Shown: positions 8,988-18,447 of the stretch, piece after piece
Position numbering within the stretch: the stretch's first letter is position 1
Layout: each line of letters begins with the position of its first letter
Origin: JAJCYK01 sp965224285
Lineage (GTDB): Bacteria > Bacteroidota > Bacteroidia > Cytophagales > Cyclobacteriaceae
Reading direction: 5' to 3'
Assembly (NCBI GenBank): GCA_965224285.1
Contig: OZ245043.1
Span: 3,472,001-3,536,000, forward strand
DNA: 64,000 nucleotides
Notes under the pieces: model-generated
What the model was told of the DNA's origin: nothing
The model's database searches: none
Seen by the model: only the letters and a program-made list of their open reading frames with translations
Position numbers and translations under genes: made by a program

Positions 8988-9869
8988 ATGAAACCCCTTT
9001 TAAAACTAGTAAACTCAGAGCTGGAAGATGTCTTTAAAATAATGAGAGTACAGGAACCGTACTTCTTTCCTCACTGGCATTTTCATGCTGAATGCGAGAT
9101 TATGTTAGTATTAAAGGGGTCAGGAATACGCTTTGTGGGAGATAGCATGGAACGATTTCAATCGGGCGATCTGGTATTTTATGGCTCCAAAATCCCTCAC
9201 CTTTACAGGAGCGATAAAGAATACTATAATGAGACCGGTAGTTCATTGACTTCAAAAGCCAAGGTTGTCTATTTTAAAGAGGATGTTCTGGGTAAAAATT
9301 TCTGGAAAATAACTGATATCTCTCCAGTTAAGAAGTTCCTTTTACTTTCGAGGAGAGGAATTAAATTTTATGGAAAAACCAAAACTGAACTTAGTAAACA
9401 ACTTTATTATTTGGATGATCAGAAGAATGGTATTGACAAGATAATAGACCTGTTGAGAATATTAAAATTGATGGCATATTCCGAGGAGAAAGAATTACTG
9501 TCCAGTCCAGCATTCACCACATCCCTGGGAGAAGATGATTGTAAGAGAATCAACGACGTGTATCAATTTATAATTGACAATTACGCTGAGAACCCCTCCC
9601 TGGAAGAAGTTTCCGAAGTAGCCAACATGAGTCCGACTGCTTTCTGTAGGTACTTTAAAGCTCATTCAAACAAAACCTATACTCAGTTCTTAAATGAGAT
9701 AAAAATTGGTTATGCCTGTAAATTGCTGAATGATAATAACTTTAGTATTTCCCAAATATGCCATGAGGTTGGATTTAACAACTATACCCATTTCAATAAT
9801 CAATTTAAAAAAATCATTGGATTAACCCCCAAACAATACCGCAACGAGCATCAATTTCAAATGAATTGA
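8988..9869 (+). CDS. AraC-family transcriptional regulator with cupin sensor domain (paralogue 2)
   Basis: A 293-residue tandem paralogue of the preceding regulator. The cupin (YFFPHWHFHAECEIMLV, GDLVFYGSKIPHLYR) is followed by a linker and two C-terminal HTH motifs (VSEVANMSPTAFCRYFKAHS; ICHEVGFNNYTHFNNQFKKIIG, LTPKQYR). The recognition helices are nearly the same as in the first copy, so the two may bind the same DNA sites. Differences concentrate in the sensor and linker (for example an extra SSLTSKAK stretch around residue 83), which suggests different inducers or divergent sensing. It lies directly upstream of the box-3 unit. ATG at 8988 gives the same N terminus as the paralogue. Confidence 0.9.
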   Translation: MKPLLKLVNSELEDVFKIMRVQEPYFFPHWHFHAECEIMLVLKGSGIRFVGDSMERFQSGDLVFYGSKIPHLYRSDKEYYNETGSSLTSKAKVVYFKEDVLGKNFWKITDISPVKKFLLLSRRGIKFYGKTKTELSKQLYYLDDQKNGIDKIIDLLRILKLMAYSEEKELLSSPAFTTSLGEDDCKRINDVYQFIIDNYAENPSLEEVSEVANMSPTAFCRYFKAHSNKTYTQFLNEIKIGYACKLLNDNNFSISQICHEVGFNNYTHFNNQFKKIIGLTPKQYRNEHQFQMN

Positions 9870-9900
9870 CAACATATTGATTTTAATCTTAAGGATTCAA

Positions 9901-9932
9901 TTGATTACCCATCTACTGGTTGATTACCCATC
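9901..9932 (+). repeat. 13-bp direct repeat pair before box 3
   Basis: TTGATTACCCATC occurs at 9901-9913 and again at 9920-9932, 19 bp apart, 19 bases ahead of the box-3 half-site. It could be an extra regulator site or a chance duplication; it is not seen in front of the other boxes. Confidence 0.45.
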
Positions 9933-9950
9933 GAGGACTAGTCTAAATCT

Positions 9951-10015
9951 GCTAAAATAATTTAATAAATTGTTAATTCTCTTAAGTAGAATGAGAGGAG
10001 TTAGTTCTAATTTTG
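9951..10015 (+). promoter_or_regulatory. AraC-type direct-repeat box 3 and -7 element, upstream of PSD1 gene
   Basis: GCTAA at 9951 and GTTAA at 9972 are 21 bp apart; a perfect TAATTTTG -7 element at 10008-10015 starts 36 bp after the second half-site. Confidence 0.8.
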
Positions 10016-10071
10016 TATACAGGCAATCCTGACTTTTCTGAAATTTAATAATTCTCAAATGAGCATTTAAT

Positions 10072-13000
10072 ATGCGAATAATCACAAATGGCCAAATAAA
10101 AATACCCATAAGCTATTTAATGGCTGTTGTGATTATTGGATTTCATTTTTCTTGCGGTCAGGATTATCCATCCGAATTATTGCACGCCTATAAGAAATTG
10201 CCTGAAGAAGTAGATTATAATTATCACGTCAAGCCCATCCTTTCCGATAAATGCTATCAGTGTCATGGTCCTGACGAGAATTCCCGCAAGGCTGGCTTGC
10301 GCCTCGATACTGAAGAGGGAGCCTTTGGTTTACTGAAAGAAGGTGGTCGCGCCTTCATTGCAGGTAAACCAGGCAAGAGTGTAGCTATTCAACGAATTTT
10401 GAGTCAGGACGCTTCATATCACATGCCTCCACCCGAATCAAACCTGGAAATGACTCCTGAAGATCAAGCTACTATACTGAAATGGGTAGAACAAGGGGCT
10501 GAATGGAAGAAACATTGGTCTTTTATACCGCTGGAGAAACCGGCTATACCAACTGGGTTACCGGAAAAATGGAAAAACATAAATGAAATCGATTATTTTA
10601 TCCTTAAGAAAATCCAACTGGAAGGTCTTATGCCCTCACCCCAGGCAGATAAGGAACGCTTGCTTCGAAGGGTTACCATGGACCTTACCGGCTTACCACC
10701 CACTCTTAAAGAAATAAATGAGTTTTTGTTGGACAGTTCTCTTGTTGCATATGAGAGGGTTGTGGATAGATTGCTGGAGAGTGATGCCCATGCTGAGCGA
10801 TTAGCTATGGAATGGCTGGATGTATCCCGGTATGCCGACTCTCATGGCATGCACGCCGACGGTTATCGAATGATGTGGCCGTGGAGAGACTGGGTCATCA
10901 AGGCCTATAAGGAAAATATGCCTTACAATCAGTTCGTCACTATGCAATTAGCAGGAGACTTACTGCCCAATTCAACCCAAGACCAGATTCTAGCTACAGC
11001 GTTTAACCGAAATCATCCCATGACAGATGAAGGTGGAGTAATTGATGAGGAATTCAGATTGAAATACGTTGCGGACCGCACCATTACCACAGCCACCGCA
11101 TTTCTGGGAATGACTATGGAGTGCGCCAGTTGTCATGACCATAAATTTGATCCGATTTCTCAAAAAGAGTTCTACCAAATGTCGGCTTTCTTTAATAACG
11201 TTAAAGAGTTAGGTATGACTGGTGCCGACGGCAATTATGGCCCAATGCTCTTGTTAACTGATACTGAGTCAGAAAAAAAGATTGATGAGATTAAGCATTA
11301 CATTGACCAAAAGGAGAATCAGTTAACTCAACTGAAAGAGCAACTACACCATTCCGTGTCCTTAAAACTACCTGAAATAGGTACCATCCAGGGACTCATT
11401 GGTCATTATCCCCTGGAATATTTTAAGTCATCCTGGGAAAAAGAAAACTATCTTTTAGATGGTAATCCACGATGCATGACAAAAGTTGCCCCTCAGCTTG
11501 TACCTGGTAAAGTTGGCAATGCCTTGAAATTTTCCGGAGAATATGACGAACTATACTTAAATGATATTGGCCTTTTTGAGGCGTATGATGAATTTTCCGC
11601 CGGAGTTTGGGTTAATACTTCTAAAAAGGAAGAGAATAAGACTCAAACTATCTTGGGGAATAGTGGTCAAAAGAACAATTTTTGGCGGGGTTGGGATTTC
11701 TACTTAGACTCTGATAACCGTTTAAATGTACGATTAATTCATTCCTTGCCTCATAATTATTTGCATGTCACTAGTTTGGACTCGGTATCTCTCAACGAAT
11801 GGACTTTTGTGATGTTTACCTATGATGGGTCCTTAAAAGCGGAGGGAGTAAATATTTTCGTCAACGGTAAAATGGTTCAAACCGTCAGTAAGTTCGACAG
11901 GCTTTATAAAACTATTTATCCTATTAAATTAGCAACTCATATTCCCGAAAAGCGAGCGCTCAGGGTTGGTAAAAGCTACCGCCTCCATACCGGGGAATTT
12001 GGAATTTTCAAAGGGTTAATGGATGAAATACGGATCTATGAAAGAAAGTTGTCCTCCCTTGAAGTAAAGATAATACATAAGGCAAGTGAAAGTAATAAAT
12101 ACCAATTAACGTATAATCCAGAGGAAGCCAAAGAATATTTTTCGACAAAAAATTCTTTACTTAAAAGTAAGGAAATGGACCTTAGGAATCTCAGAAAAAG
12201 TTTCATTGAGAGTATAGGGCCCATAGATGAAGTGATGGTGATGGAAGAAATGACTCCACCCAGGGAGACGTTCGTTTTAGAAAGAGGAGAATATAATAGT
12301 CCCGGTGAATCTGTTAGACCCGGAACACCGGAAGCCATACTTCCCTTTCCCCATGATTTACCGGCCAATCGACTAGGACTTGCAAAATGGATCTTTGACC
12401 CCCGAAATCCTTTAACAGCCAGGGTGACGGTTAATAGGTACTGGCAGATGATTTTTGGAAAAGGATTGGTTCGGACCACTAATGATTTTGGCAACCAGGG
12501 GGATTTACCCACCCACCCCGAATTGTTGAACTGGCTGGCTGTGGATTTTATGGAATCGGGCTGGAATTTAAGAGCCCTGTTAAAAAAAATGGTAATGTCA
12601 GCAACCTATCGGCAGACCTCAAAATCCACCCAACAGCATTTGGAAGCCGATCCTAATAACCTTCTTCTGAGTAGAAGCCCAAGTTACCGATGGCCAGCGG
12701 AGATAATACGTGATAATGCTTTAGCTGCGAGCGGTCTTCTGGAAAAAGCAATCGGGGGGCATAGCGTAAAACCGTACCAGCCCGAAGGTCTTTGGAGGGA
12801 GTTAAGTAATTATTCTAGAAAGCTGCTGACATATAAGCAAGACTCAGGCCAGAGCCTTTATCGAAGAAGTATGTATACATTTATCAGGAGATCATCTCCT
12901 CCTCCCTTTATGACAATTTTTGATGCCCCAAACCGAGATATTTGTACAGTTAGTAGGGAAAGGACCAATACTCCTTTGCAGGCCTTGGTATTGATGAATG

Positions 13001-13317
13001 ATCCTCAGTTCGTTGAGGCGGCTAAAGCGCTTGCCGAAAGAATATCAAATGAAGCAATGGAGGATTTAGATAAGCAGATTGTGTATGCGTTTCGTCTTTC
13101 TACAGGTCGATCACCTAACGAGAAAGAGATCGAAGTTTTAAGAAGCCTCTATTTTCAAGAGGAGAAAAGATTTAAGAAATATCCTGAAGAAGCAAAGCAA
13201 CTGTTAAGTGTTGGAGAGTATGAATTGCAAGGGGATATCAACAAAACCAGACTAGCTGCTCTTACTATGGTGGCCAATACCATCTTTAACCATGATGAGA
13301 CCTATATGAAAAGGTAA
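10072..13317 (+). CDS. Planctomycete-type cytochrome c / PSCyt2-LamG-PSD1 lipoprotein
   Basis: A 1081-residue protein. The N terminus is hydrophobic and ends in FHFSC (Cys28), a plausible lipobox. A CYQCH heme motif at residues 61-65 lies in the Planctomycete cytochrome C domain (PF07635 type). A PSCyt2 (DUF1549-like) domain follows, with a second CASCH motif at residues 351-355. Residues about 440-640 look like a LamG/concanavalin-like insertion, and residues about 780-1060 are the PSD1 (DUF1553) domain (NRYWQMIFGKGLVRTTNDFG, RRSMYTFIRR, RTNTPLQALVLMNDP). Such proteins pair with DUF1501 proteins, as here 25 bases downstream, and are linked to glycan breakdown in Planctomycetes and some Bacteroidota. 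The reaction is not established; an oxidative step on sugars is often proposed. Confidence 0.9.
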   Translation: MRIITNGQIKIPISYLMAVVIIGFHFSCGQDYPSELLHAYKKLPEEVDYNYHVKPILSDKCYQCHGPDENSRKAGLRLDTEEGAFGLLKEGGRAFIAGKPGKSVAIQRILSQDASYHMPPPESNLEMTPEDQATILKWVEQGAEWKKHWSFIPLEKPAIPTGLPEKWKNINEIDYFILKKIQLEGLMPSPQADKERLLRRVTMDLTGLPPTLKEINEFLLDSSLVAYERVVDRLLESDAHAERLAMEWLDVSRYADSHGMHADGYRMMWPWRDWVIKAYKENMPYNQFVTMQLAGDLLPNSTQDQILATAFNRNHPMTDEGGVIDEEFRLKYVADRTITTATAFLGMTMECASCHDHKFDPISQKEFYQMSAFFNNVKELGMTGADGNYGPMLLLTDTESEKKIDEIKHYIDQKENQLTQLKEQLHHSVSLKLPEIGTIQGLIGHYPLEYFKSSWEKENYLLDGNPRCMTKVAPQLVPGKVGNALKFSGEYDELYLNDIGLFEAYDEFSAGVWVNTSKKEENKTQTILGNSGQKNNFWRGWDFYLDSDNRLNVRLIHSLPHNYLHVTSLDSVSLNEWTFVMFTYDGSLKAEGVNIFVNGKMVQTVSKFDRLYKTIYPIKLATHIPEKRALRVGKSYRLHTGEFGIFKGLMDEIRIYERKLSSLEVKIIHKASESNKYQLTYNPEEAKEYFSTKNSLLKSKEMDLRNLRKSFIESIGPIDEVMVMEEMTPPRETFVLERGEYNSPGESVRPGTPEAILPFPHDLPANRLGLAKWIFDPRNPLTARVTVNRYWQMIFGKGLVRTTNDFGNQGDLPTHPELLNWLAVDFMESGWNLRALLKKMVMSATYRQTSKSTQQHLEADPNNLLLSRSPSYRWPAEIIRDNALAASGLLEKAIGGHSVKPYQPEGLWRELSNYSRKLLTYKQDSGQSLYRRSMYTFIRRSSPPPFMTIFDAPNRDICTVSRERTNTPLQALVLMNDPQFVEAAKALAERISNEAMEDLDKQIVYAFRLSTGRSPNEKEIEVLRSLYFQEEKRFKKYPEEAKQLLSVGEYELQGDINKTRLAALTMVANTIFNHDETYMKR

Positions 13318-13342
13318 TAATTGAGATTTTCCCTGAATTGAC

Positions 13343-14791
13343 ATGAGCCATTGTAACGATACCAATTCTAATTACACCAGGAGGGACTTCCTAACCCGAA
13401 CTTCTCTGGGATTGGGTGCGTTATCCCTCTTCAATTTAATGGAACCGTCGCAGGTCTTAGCTAAGGCTATTGTTAAAAACGCCGGAATCAATGGACAACC
13501 GCATTTTCCTCCTAAGGTGAAAAGGGTAATCTATCTTTTTCAAAGTGGAGCTCCATCCCAAGTTGATTTATTCGATCCTAAACCTCTTTTAACTAAGATG
13601 CATGGGAAAGAATTACCGGAAAGTGTACGGAGAGGTCAAAGATTAACTGGTATGACTTCTGGACAGGCGAGCCTGCCCTTGGCTGGATCCCCGTACGGGT
13701 TCACGCAACATGGCAATAGTGGGGCATGGGTTAGCGATCTAATGCCATACACATCGAAGATTACTGATGACCTGTGTTTTGTTAAGTCCATGCACACGGA
13801 AGCCATAAATCACGACCCGGCCGTAACTTTCCTGCAAACGGGATCACAATTTCCCGGGAGACCTTCAATAGGGGCCTGGGTGAGCTATGGGCTAGGTAGT
13901 GATAATGAAAATTTACCAACATTCGTGGTTTTGGTAACTAAGGGAAAAAGTGGTCAACCACTGTATTCCCGGCTATGGGGAAATGGTTTTTTGCCCTCCG
14001 AGCACCAGGGAGTACAATTTCGGGCGGGTAAGAATCCGGTACTTTACCTGTCCAATCCTCCAGGAGTCAATTCTAAATCCAGAAAATTACAACTTGACAA
14101 ACTCCGGGATCTTCAGGAGATGCAGCATGATGAATTCAATGATTCGTCGATCAAAGCCCGGATTGCTCAATATGAGATGGCATTCAGAATGCAAACCTCA
14201 GTTCCTGAAGTAATGGATACTTCATCGGAACCGGAATCGGTTTATCAAATGTATGGAGAGGACTCCAGGAAGCCCGGAACTTTCGCAGCGAATTGCTTAC
14301 TGGCTAGACGGCTTGCGGAAAAAGGTGTTAAATTCATCCAGTTATATCACCAGGGATGGGATCAGCATAATAACTTACCACGAGATCTACCAAGGCAATG
14401 TAAAGAAACAGATCAGGCTTCTGCCGCTTTGATTACAGATTTGAAGCAAAGAGGTATGCTAGATGACACATTGGTGATCTGGGGCGGAGAGTTCGGCCGA
14501 ACTAACTATTCCCAGGGAAATTTAAATTCTGAAACCTACGGTAGGGACCACCATCCTAAATGTTTTACTATTTTTATGGCAGGCGCTGGAGTCAAACACG
14601 GAATATCATATGGTGTTACTGATGAATTCGGTTACAACATCCTGGAGAATCCTGTTCATATACATGATTTTCAAGCCACCCTGCTTCATCTTTTAGGAGT
14701 GGATCACGAGCGTTTAATATATAAATTTCAAGGACGAAGATTTCGTTTGACCGATGTGCATGGTCATGTGGTTGACGATATATTATCTTGA
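13343..14791 (+). CDS. DUF1501 family protein, Tat-exported
   Basis: A 482-residue protein. The twin-arginine signal TRRDFLTRTSLGLGAL (from residue 13) predicts export in folded form. The body matches the DUF1501 fold, related to the alkaline phosphatase/sulfatase superfamily (VIYLFQSGAPSQVDLFDPKP near the N terminus; LVIWGGEFGRTNYSQG and GRDHHPKCFTIFMAGAG near the C terminus, with likely metal-binding residues). It is the usual partner of PSD1 proteins and is translated from the same unit under box 3. Its reaction is unknown. The frame is intact and the length normal for the family. Confidence 0.9.
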   Translation: MSHCNDTNSNYTRRDFLTRTSLGLGALSLFNLMEPSQVLAKAIVKNAGINGQPHFPPKVKRVIYLFQSGAPSQVDLFDPKPLLTKMHGKELPESVRRGQRLTGMTSGQASLPLAGSPYGFTQHGNSGAWVSDLMPYTSKITDDLCFVKSMHTEAINHDPAVTFLQTGSQFPGRPSIGAWVSYGLGSDNENLPTFVVLVTKGKSGQPLYSRLWGNGFLPSEHQGVQFRAGKNPVLYLSNPPGVNSKSRKLQLDKLRDLQEMQHDEFNDSSIKARIAQYEMAFRMQTSVPEVMDTSSEPESVYQMYGEDSRKPGTFAANCLLARRLAEKGVKFIQLYHQGWDQHNNLPRDLPRQCKETDQASAALITDLKQRGMLDDTLVIWGGEFGRTNYSQGNLNSETYGRDHHPKCFTIFMAGAGVKHGISYGVTDEFGYNILENPVHIHDFQATLLHLLGVDHERLIYKFQGRRFRLTDVHGHVVDDILS

Positions 14792-15124
14792 CTTTTTTCA
14801 CTTAGGATTGAATACTTTTTTATGACTTAATAGTGACTGGTTATTCACTTTTCAATCCATGGTATATTTATTTTTGGCTAAGTCATTTCTATATTCGAAT
14901 CTCATCTGGATTTTGATTTAAATCAAAACCAAGCTCCTAAATAGAATCAGTTTCAAAAATCATTTTAGTCCAATTAAATCAAAATGGTTCTCGGGATCTG
15001 ATCCTTATGCAAACCGAAATTAATTTGATGACCAGGGCTTAACTACCATCCCATCCATTTATAAATTCCATTTCCGTGAATAATCAATATCCAAAATAGA
15101 TTTGACTGAATAACCAGGTATCTT
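14792..15124. other. Spacer upstream of the SusC operon
   Basis: About 330 AT-rich bases. Two short T tracts follow the DUF1501 stop (14795 and 14816 region) but no strong stem was seen. It contains no reading frame of note and leads to box 4. Confidence 0.5.
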
Positions 15125-15189
15125 GCTAAGATACTTCAGTTAATGGCTAATTCACTTTAATTTATCGATTCCGATACCCTCTATATTTA
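15125..15189 (+). promoter_or_regulatory. AraC-type direct-repeat box 4 and -7 element, upstream of susC
   Basis: GCTAA at 15125 and GCTAA at 15146 are 21 bp apart; TATATTTA at 15182-15189 (one mismatch to TAnnTTTG) starts 36 bp after the second half-site. Confidence 0.78.
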
Positions 15190-15272
15190 ATTTATATTTT
15201 CAATTACTCAGCACGATCAAAATGGCTTTTCGCCTTTGGTACTACTATTCTATTAACCTAAAGACCAACATT

Positions 15273-18200
15273 ATGAAAAAAAAGTTACAATCCATGTGGA
15301 GAATGTATTATAGTTTCCGGAAACCAGCTCTGGTGTTGCTTGTAGGATGGAATATCGCCTATTTTAGTGCGCTTGGTCAAGACCTTTCGAATCCAACCAT
15401 AAATTCCAAGGATCTGTTGTCTAAGGATATCAGGCAGAAAATTTCAATGGTAGATGAAAAAGATCCGTTTTCTGCAGTGGATGAGACTGAAGAAATAACG
15501 GTTTCAGGTAGGGTTACAGTTGAAAGTGACGGAAGCGCCCTACCAGGGGCTAATATACTTGTTAAGGGTTCTAATTTAGGCACTATTTCCGATATAGATG
15601 GAAATTTCAACATCACGGCCCCTAATGAAAACGACACTTTGGTATTTTCATACGTAGGATTTGTACCCCAGGAGGTACCAATTAATGGGAGAAATCGAAT
15701 TAATATCGCAATGAGTTCAACTGATGTTGAACTCAGCGAATTGATTGTTATTGGATATGGTACCAGAAAAAAAAGTGACTTGACCGGTTCAGTAGCTAGG
15801 GTAACCACCGAGGAATTGGAAGCTGTTCCAGTTTATAACGTGGAACAGGCTTTAAATGGAAGAGCTCCTGGTGTAACCGTGCAACAAAACTCGGGTGAAC
15901 CGGGAGGGAGAGTCCAGGTAAGGATTCGGGGTGGTAATTCAATGATAGGAAGTAATGATCCTTTATACGTAGTAGATGGCTTTCCAATCACCGGAGGCAT
16001 CGAATTCCTCAACCCATCTGATATAGAGTCAATTGATATTTTGAAGGATGCATCTGCAACGGCAATTTATGGAACGAGAGGTGCTAATGGGGTAGTGATT
16101 ATCACCACAAAAGGAGGAAAAAAAGGACAAAAAGGAAGAATTGAGGTAAATAGTTTTTATGGTACCCAAGAGGAAATCGAAAGGTATGAAGTACTCGACG
16201 CAATGCAATACGTAACTGTTGCAAATGAATGGGCAAAAAATGAAGGCATTGCTCCTTTTTTTGATGCTGATACCATACAATCCCCAGGAACTGACTGGCA
16301 GGATCTTATCTTCAGATCAGCTCCAATTCAAAGTCATACCGCCACATTTTCCGGGGGGTCAGATTATACCAATTATTCTTTTTCAACGAATTTTTATCAA
16401 CAGGATGGGATTATTGAAAACACTGGAGTTAAAAGGGGATCGATGCGTTTTAATTTAAACCATGAGGTCAACGATCGGGTAAATTTTGGGGTCAACGTTA
16501 CCTTATCTCGAAGGGAAGTCAATGAGCTTGACGTAAACGGCGGTAATTTTGGCGGTAGGATTTACACTGATGCGCTTTCTGCCCCTCCAACGTTAGCCAG
16601 TCCTTTTGATGCCAATGGGGATTTTTTCTTTAGAGCTTTTATTGAGCTTCCCACATATTCCTTTGTTAGTTTGGATGTTCTTAATCCTCTGATTCACACT
16701 AGAAATAAAGAACGAACGCTTTCAAATGGGGTTCTGGCCAATTCGTTCGTAGAGTTCAATATTATTGATGGTTTAACATTTAGGTCCAGATTTGGGCTCG
16801 AGTATGAGAATTCCATACTTGAGGAATTTCAACCGGTTATATTTCCCTCCGATCTGGGATTTGCTAAAGATGGGTATGTTTATCGAAACTCCTTTTTGAA
16901 CGAAAATATTTTGAGTTATACCAAAACTTTTAGTGCCGACCATGAGATCACTCTGGTTGGTGGATTTACGGCTCAGAACTTTAATAGGCGATTTGAAAGC
17001 TCAACCGTTTTGGGACTAGCGAGCAATTCAACTGAAAATTTTGACTTAGCGGCAGCCTCGATTATTAATGCCCCTGATAATGGTATTTCGGAATGGACAT
17101 TGTTCTCATGGCTAGGTAGAGCCAACTATTCATATAAAGGTAAATACTTACTCACGGCAAGTATCCGTACTGATGGATCTTCGCGATTTGGAGCTGATAA
17201 TAAATGGGCGACTTTTCCTTCCGGGGCCATTGCCTGGAGAATCTCTCAAGAACCATTTATGCAAGAGGTTGGGTTTATTGATGATCTGAAAATTAGAGCG
17301 AGCTATGGGGTTACCGGTAATACTGCACTAAGCCCTTATCAATCGCTTGATCGGTTGAGGTCTACAAGGGTGGTAATTGGGGATGAAGAAGATGAAGTAG
17401 GTTATGTTCCTGATGCATTAGCTAATGCTGATTTACAATGGGAAACTACAACTCAACTTGATGTGGGATTTGATCTAATCGTAGGAAATGTTGAACTAAC
17501 CTTCGATTATTATAAGAAGAATACGGATAAATTACTTGCATCTGTTCCGTTGCCTTTTTCGGTAGGATTTTCATCTGCCCTTAAAAATATTGGTGAGGTT
17601 CAGAACTCAGGTATTGAATTGGGTATAAGTGCGACAATAGTAAGAAATGACTTCAAATGGAATATTTATGGACAATTTGCCGCCAATGACAACGAAGTGA
17701 AGAGCCTTGCAGGGGAAAGCGACATTTTTGGAAGCGAAAACTCACATCCATTTAATGAAGTCATCAATATTGCCCGAATTGGAGAACCATTGGGAGTATT
17801 CTATGGCTTGGTCGAAGATGGATTGGATGAGGACGGGCTAATAAAATTCACAGACATAGACGGTAATGGTACAATCAATGCTTTAGACAGAGTAATTCTG
17901 GGAAGTCCTTATCCGGACTTTACTTACGGCTTAAATAATAACTTTTCGTATAAAGGCTTTGATCTCAATGTCTTCCTCCAAGGCGTTCAGGGAAGAGATC
18001 TATTTTGGGAAACGGCTGGGGTCCATCTTAATTCATTTCAGAGGGGACAGAATCAATTGGCAGACTTGTTCGGCAATTACTGGACTGAAGATAATCCGAA
18101 TCCGAATGCGAAATATCCAAAAATTAGTAGCTCCACCGTGGCTAGAGTTTCCGACAGATATATAAAAGATGCAAGTTATTTGAGGGTTAAACTCATTAAA

Positions 18201-18428
18201 CTTGGATATAATCTCCCCGTTGACAACTTGAAATGGATAACCAGAGCCCAGGTTTATGTGTCAGGCGTCAACTTATTTACTTTTACAGATTATCCTGGGG
18301 TGGATCCTGAAGTGAATGTAACAGGTACCGATTCACAAAATATCGGTGATAGGCTAAAAGTGGGAATAGATGAATCTGCTTATCCCTCAGCAAAGATTTA
18401 TTCAGTTGGTTTAAATCTTGGTTTCTAA
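15273..18428 (+). CDS. SusC-type TonB-dependent outer membrane receptor
   Basis: A 1051-residue protein when started at the ATG at 15273, which gives a normal signal sequence beginning MKKKLQSMWRM; an upstream in-frame ATG at 15222 would add 17 residues and lie only about 30 bases after the -7 element. A carboxypeptidase-D regulatory domain (VSGRVTVESDGSALPGANIL) precedes the TonB-dependent plug (RKKSDLTGSVARV, NGRAPGVTV, SIDILKDASATAIYGTRGANGVV) and a long beta barrel ending in SVGLNLGF. It forms the outer-membrane importer for a glycan fragment with the SusD protein encoded next. It is first in the box-4 unit, which extends through the hydrolases and heme protein. Confidence 0.95.
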   Translation: MKKKLQSMWRMYYSFRKPALVLLVGWNIAYFSALGQDLSNPTINSKDLLSKDIRQKISMVDEKDPFSAVDETEEITVSGRVTVESDGSALPGANILVKGSNLGTISDIDGNFNITAPNENDTLVFSYVGFVPQEVPINGRNRINIAMSSTDVELSELIVIGYGTRKKSDLTGSVARVTTEELEAVPVYNVEQALNGRAPGVTVQQNSGEPGGRVQVRIRGGNSMIGSNDPLYVVDGFPITGGIEFLNPSDIESIDILKDASATAIYGTRGANGVVIITTKGGKKGQKGRIEVNSFYGTQEEIERYEVLDAMQYVTVANEWAKNEGIAPFFDADTIQSPGTDWQDLIFRSAPIQSHTATFSGGSDYTNYSFSTNFYQQDGIIENTGVKRGSMRFNLNHEVNDRVNFGVNVTLSRREVNELDVNGGNFGGRIYTDALSAPPTLASPFDANGDFFFRAFIELPTYSFVSLDVLNPLIHTRNKERTLSNGVLANSFVEFNIIDGLTFRSRFGLEYENSILEEFQPVIFPSDLGFAKDGYVYRNSFLNENILSYTKTFSADHEITLVGGFTAQNFNRRFESSTVLGLASNSTENFDLAAASIINAPDNGISEWTLFSWLGRANYSYKGKYLLTASIRTDGSSRFGADNKWATFPSGAIAWRISQEPFMQEVGFIDDLKIRASYGVTGNTALSPYQSLDRLRSTRVVIGDEEDEVGYVPDALANADLQWETTTQLDVGFDLIVGNVELTFDYYKKNTDKLLASVPLPFSVGFSSALKNIGEVQNSGIELGISATIVRNDFKWNIYGQFAANDNEVKSLAGESDIFGSENSHPFNEVINIARIGEPLGVFYGLVEDGLDEDGLIKFTDIDGNGTINALDRVILGSPYPDFTYGLNNNFSYKGFDLNVFLQGVQGRDLFWETAGVHLNSFQRGQNQLADLFGNYWTEDNPNPNAKYPKISSSTVARVSDRYIKDASYLRVKLIKLGYNLPVDNLKWITRAQVYVSGVNLFTFTDYPGVDPEVNVTGTDSQNIGDRLKVGIDESAYPSAKIYSVGLNLGF

Positions 18429-18447
18429 AAATTTTAAGTTCATACCA

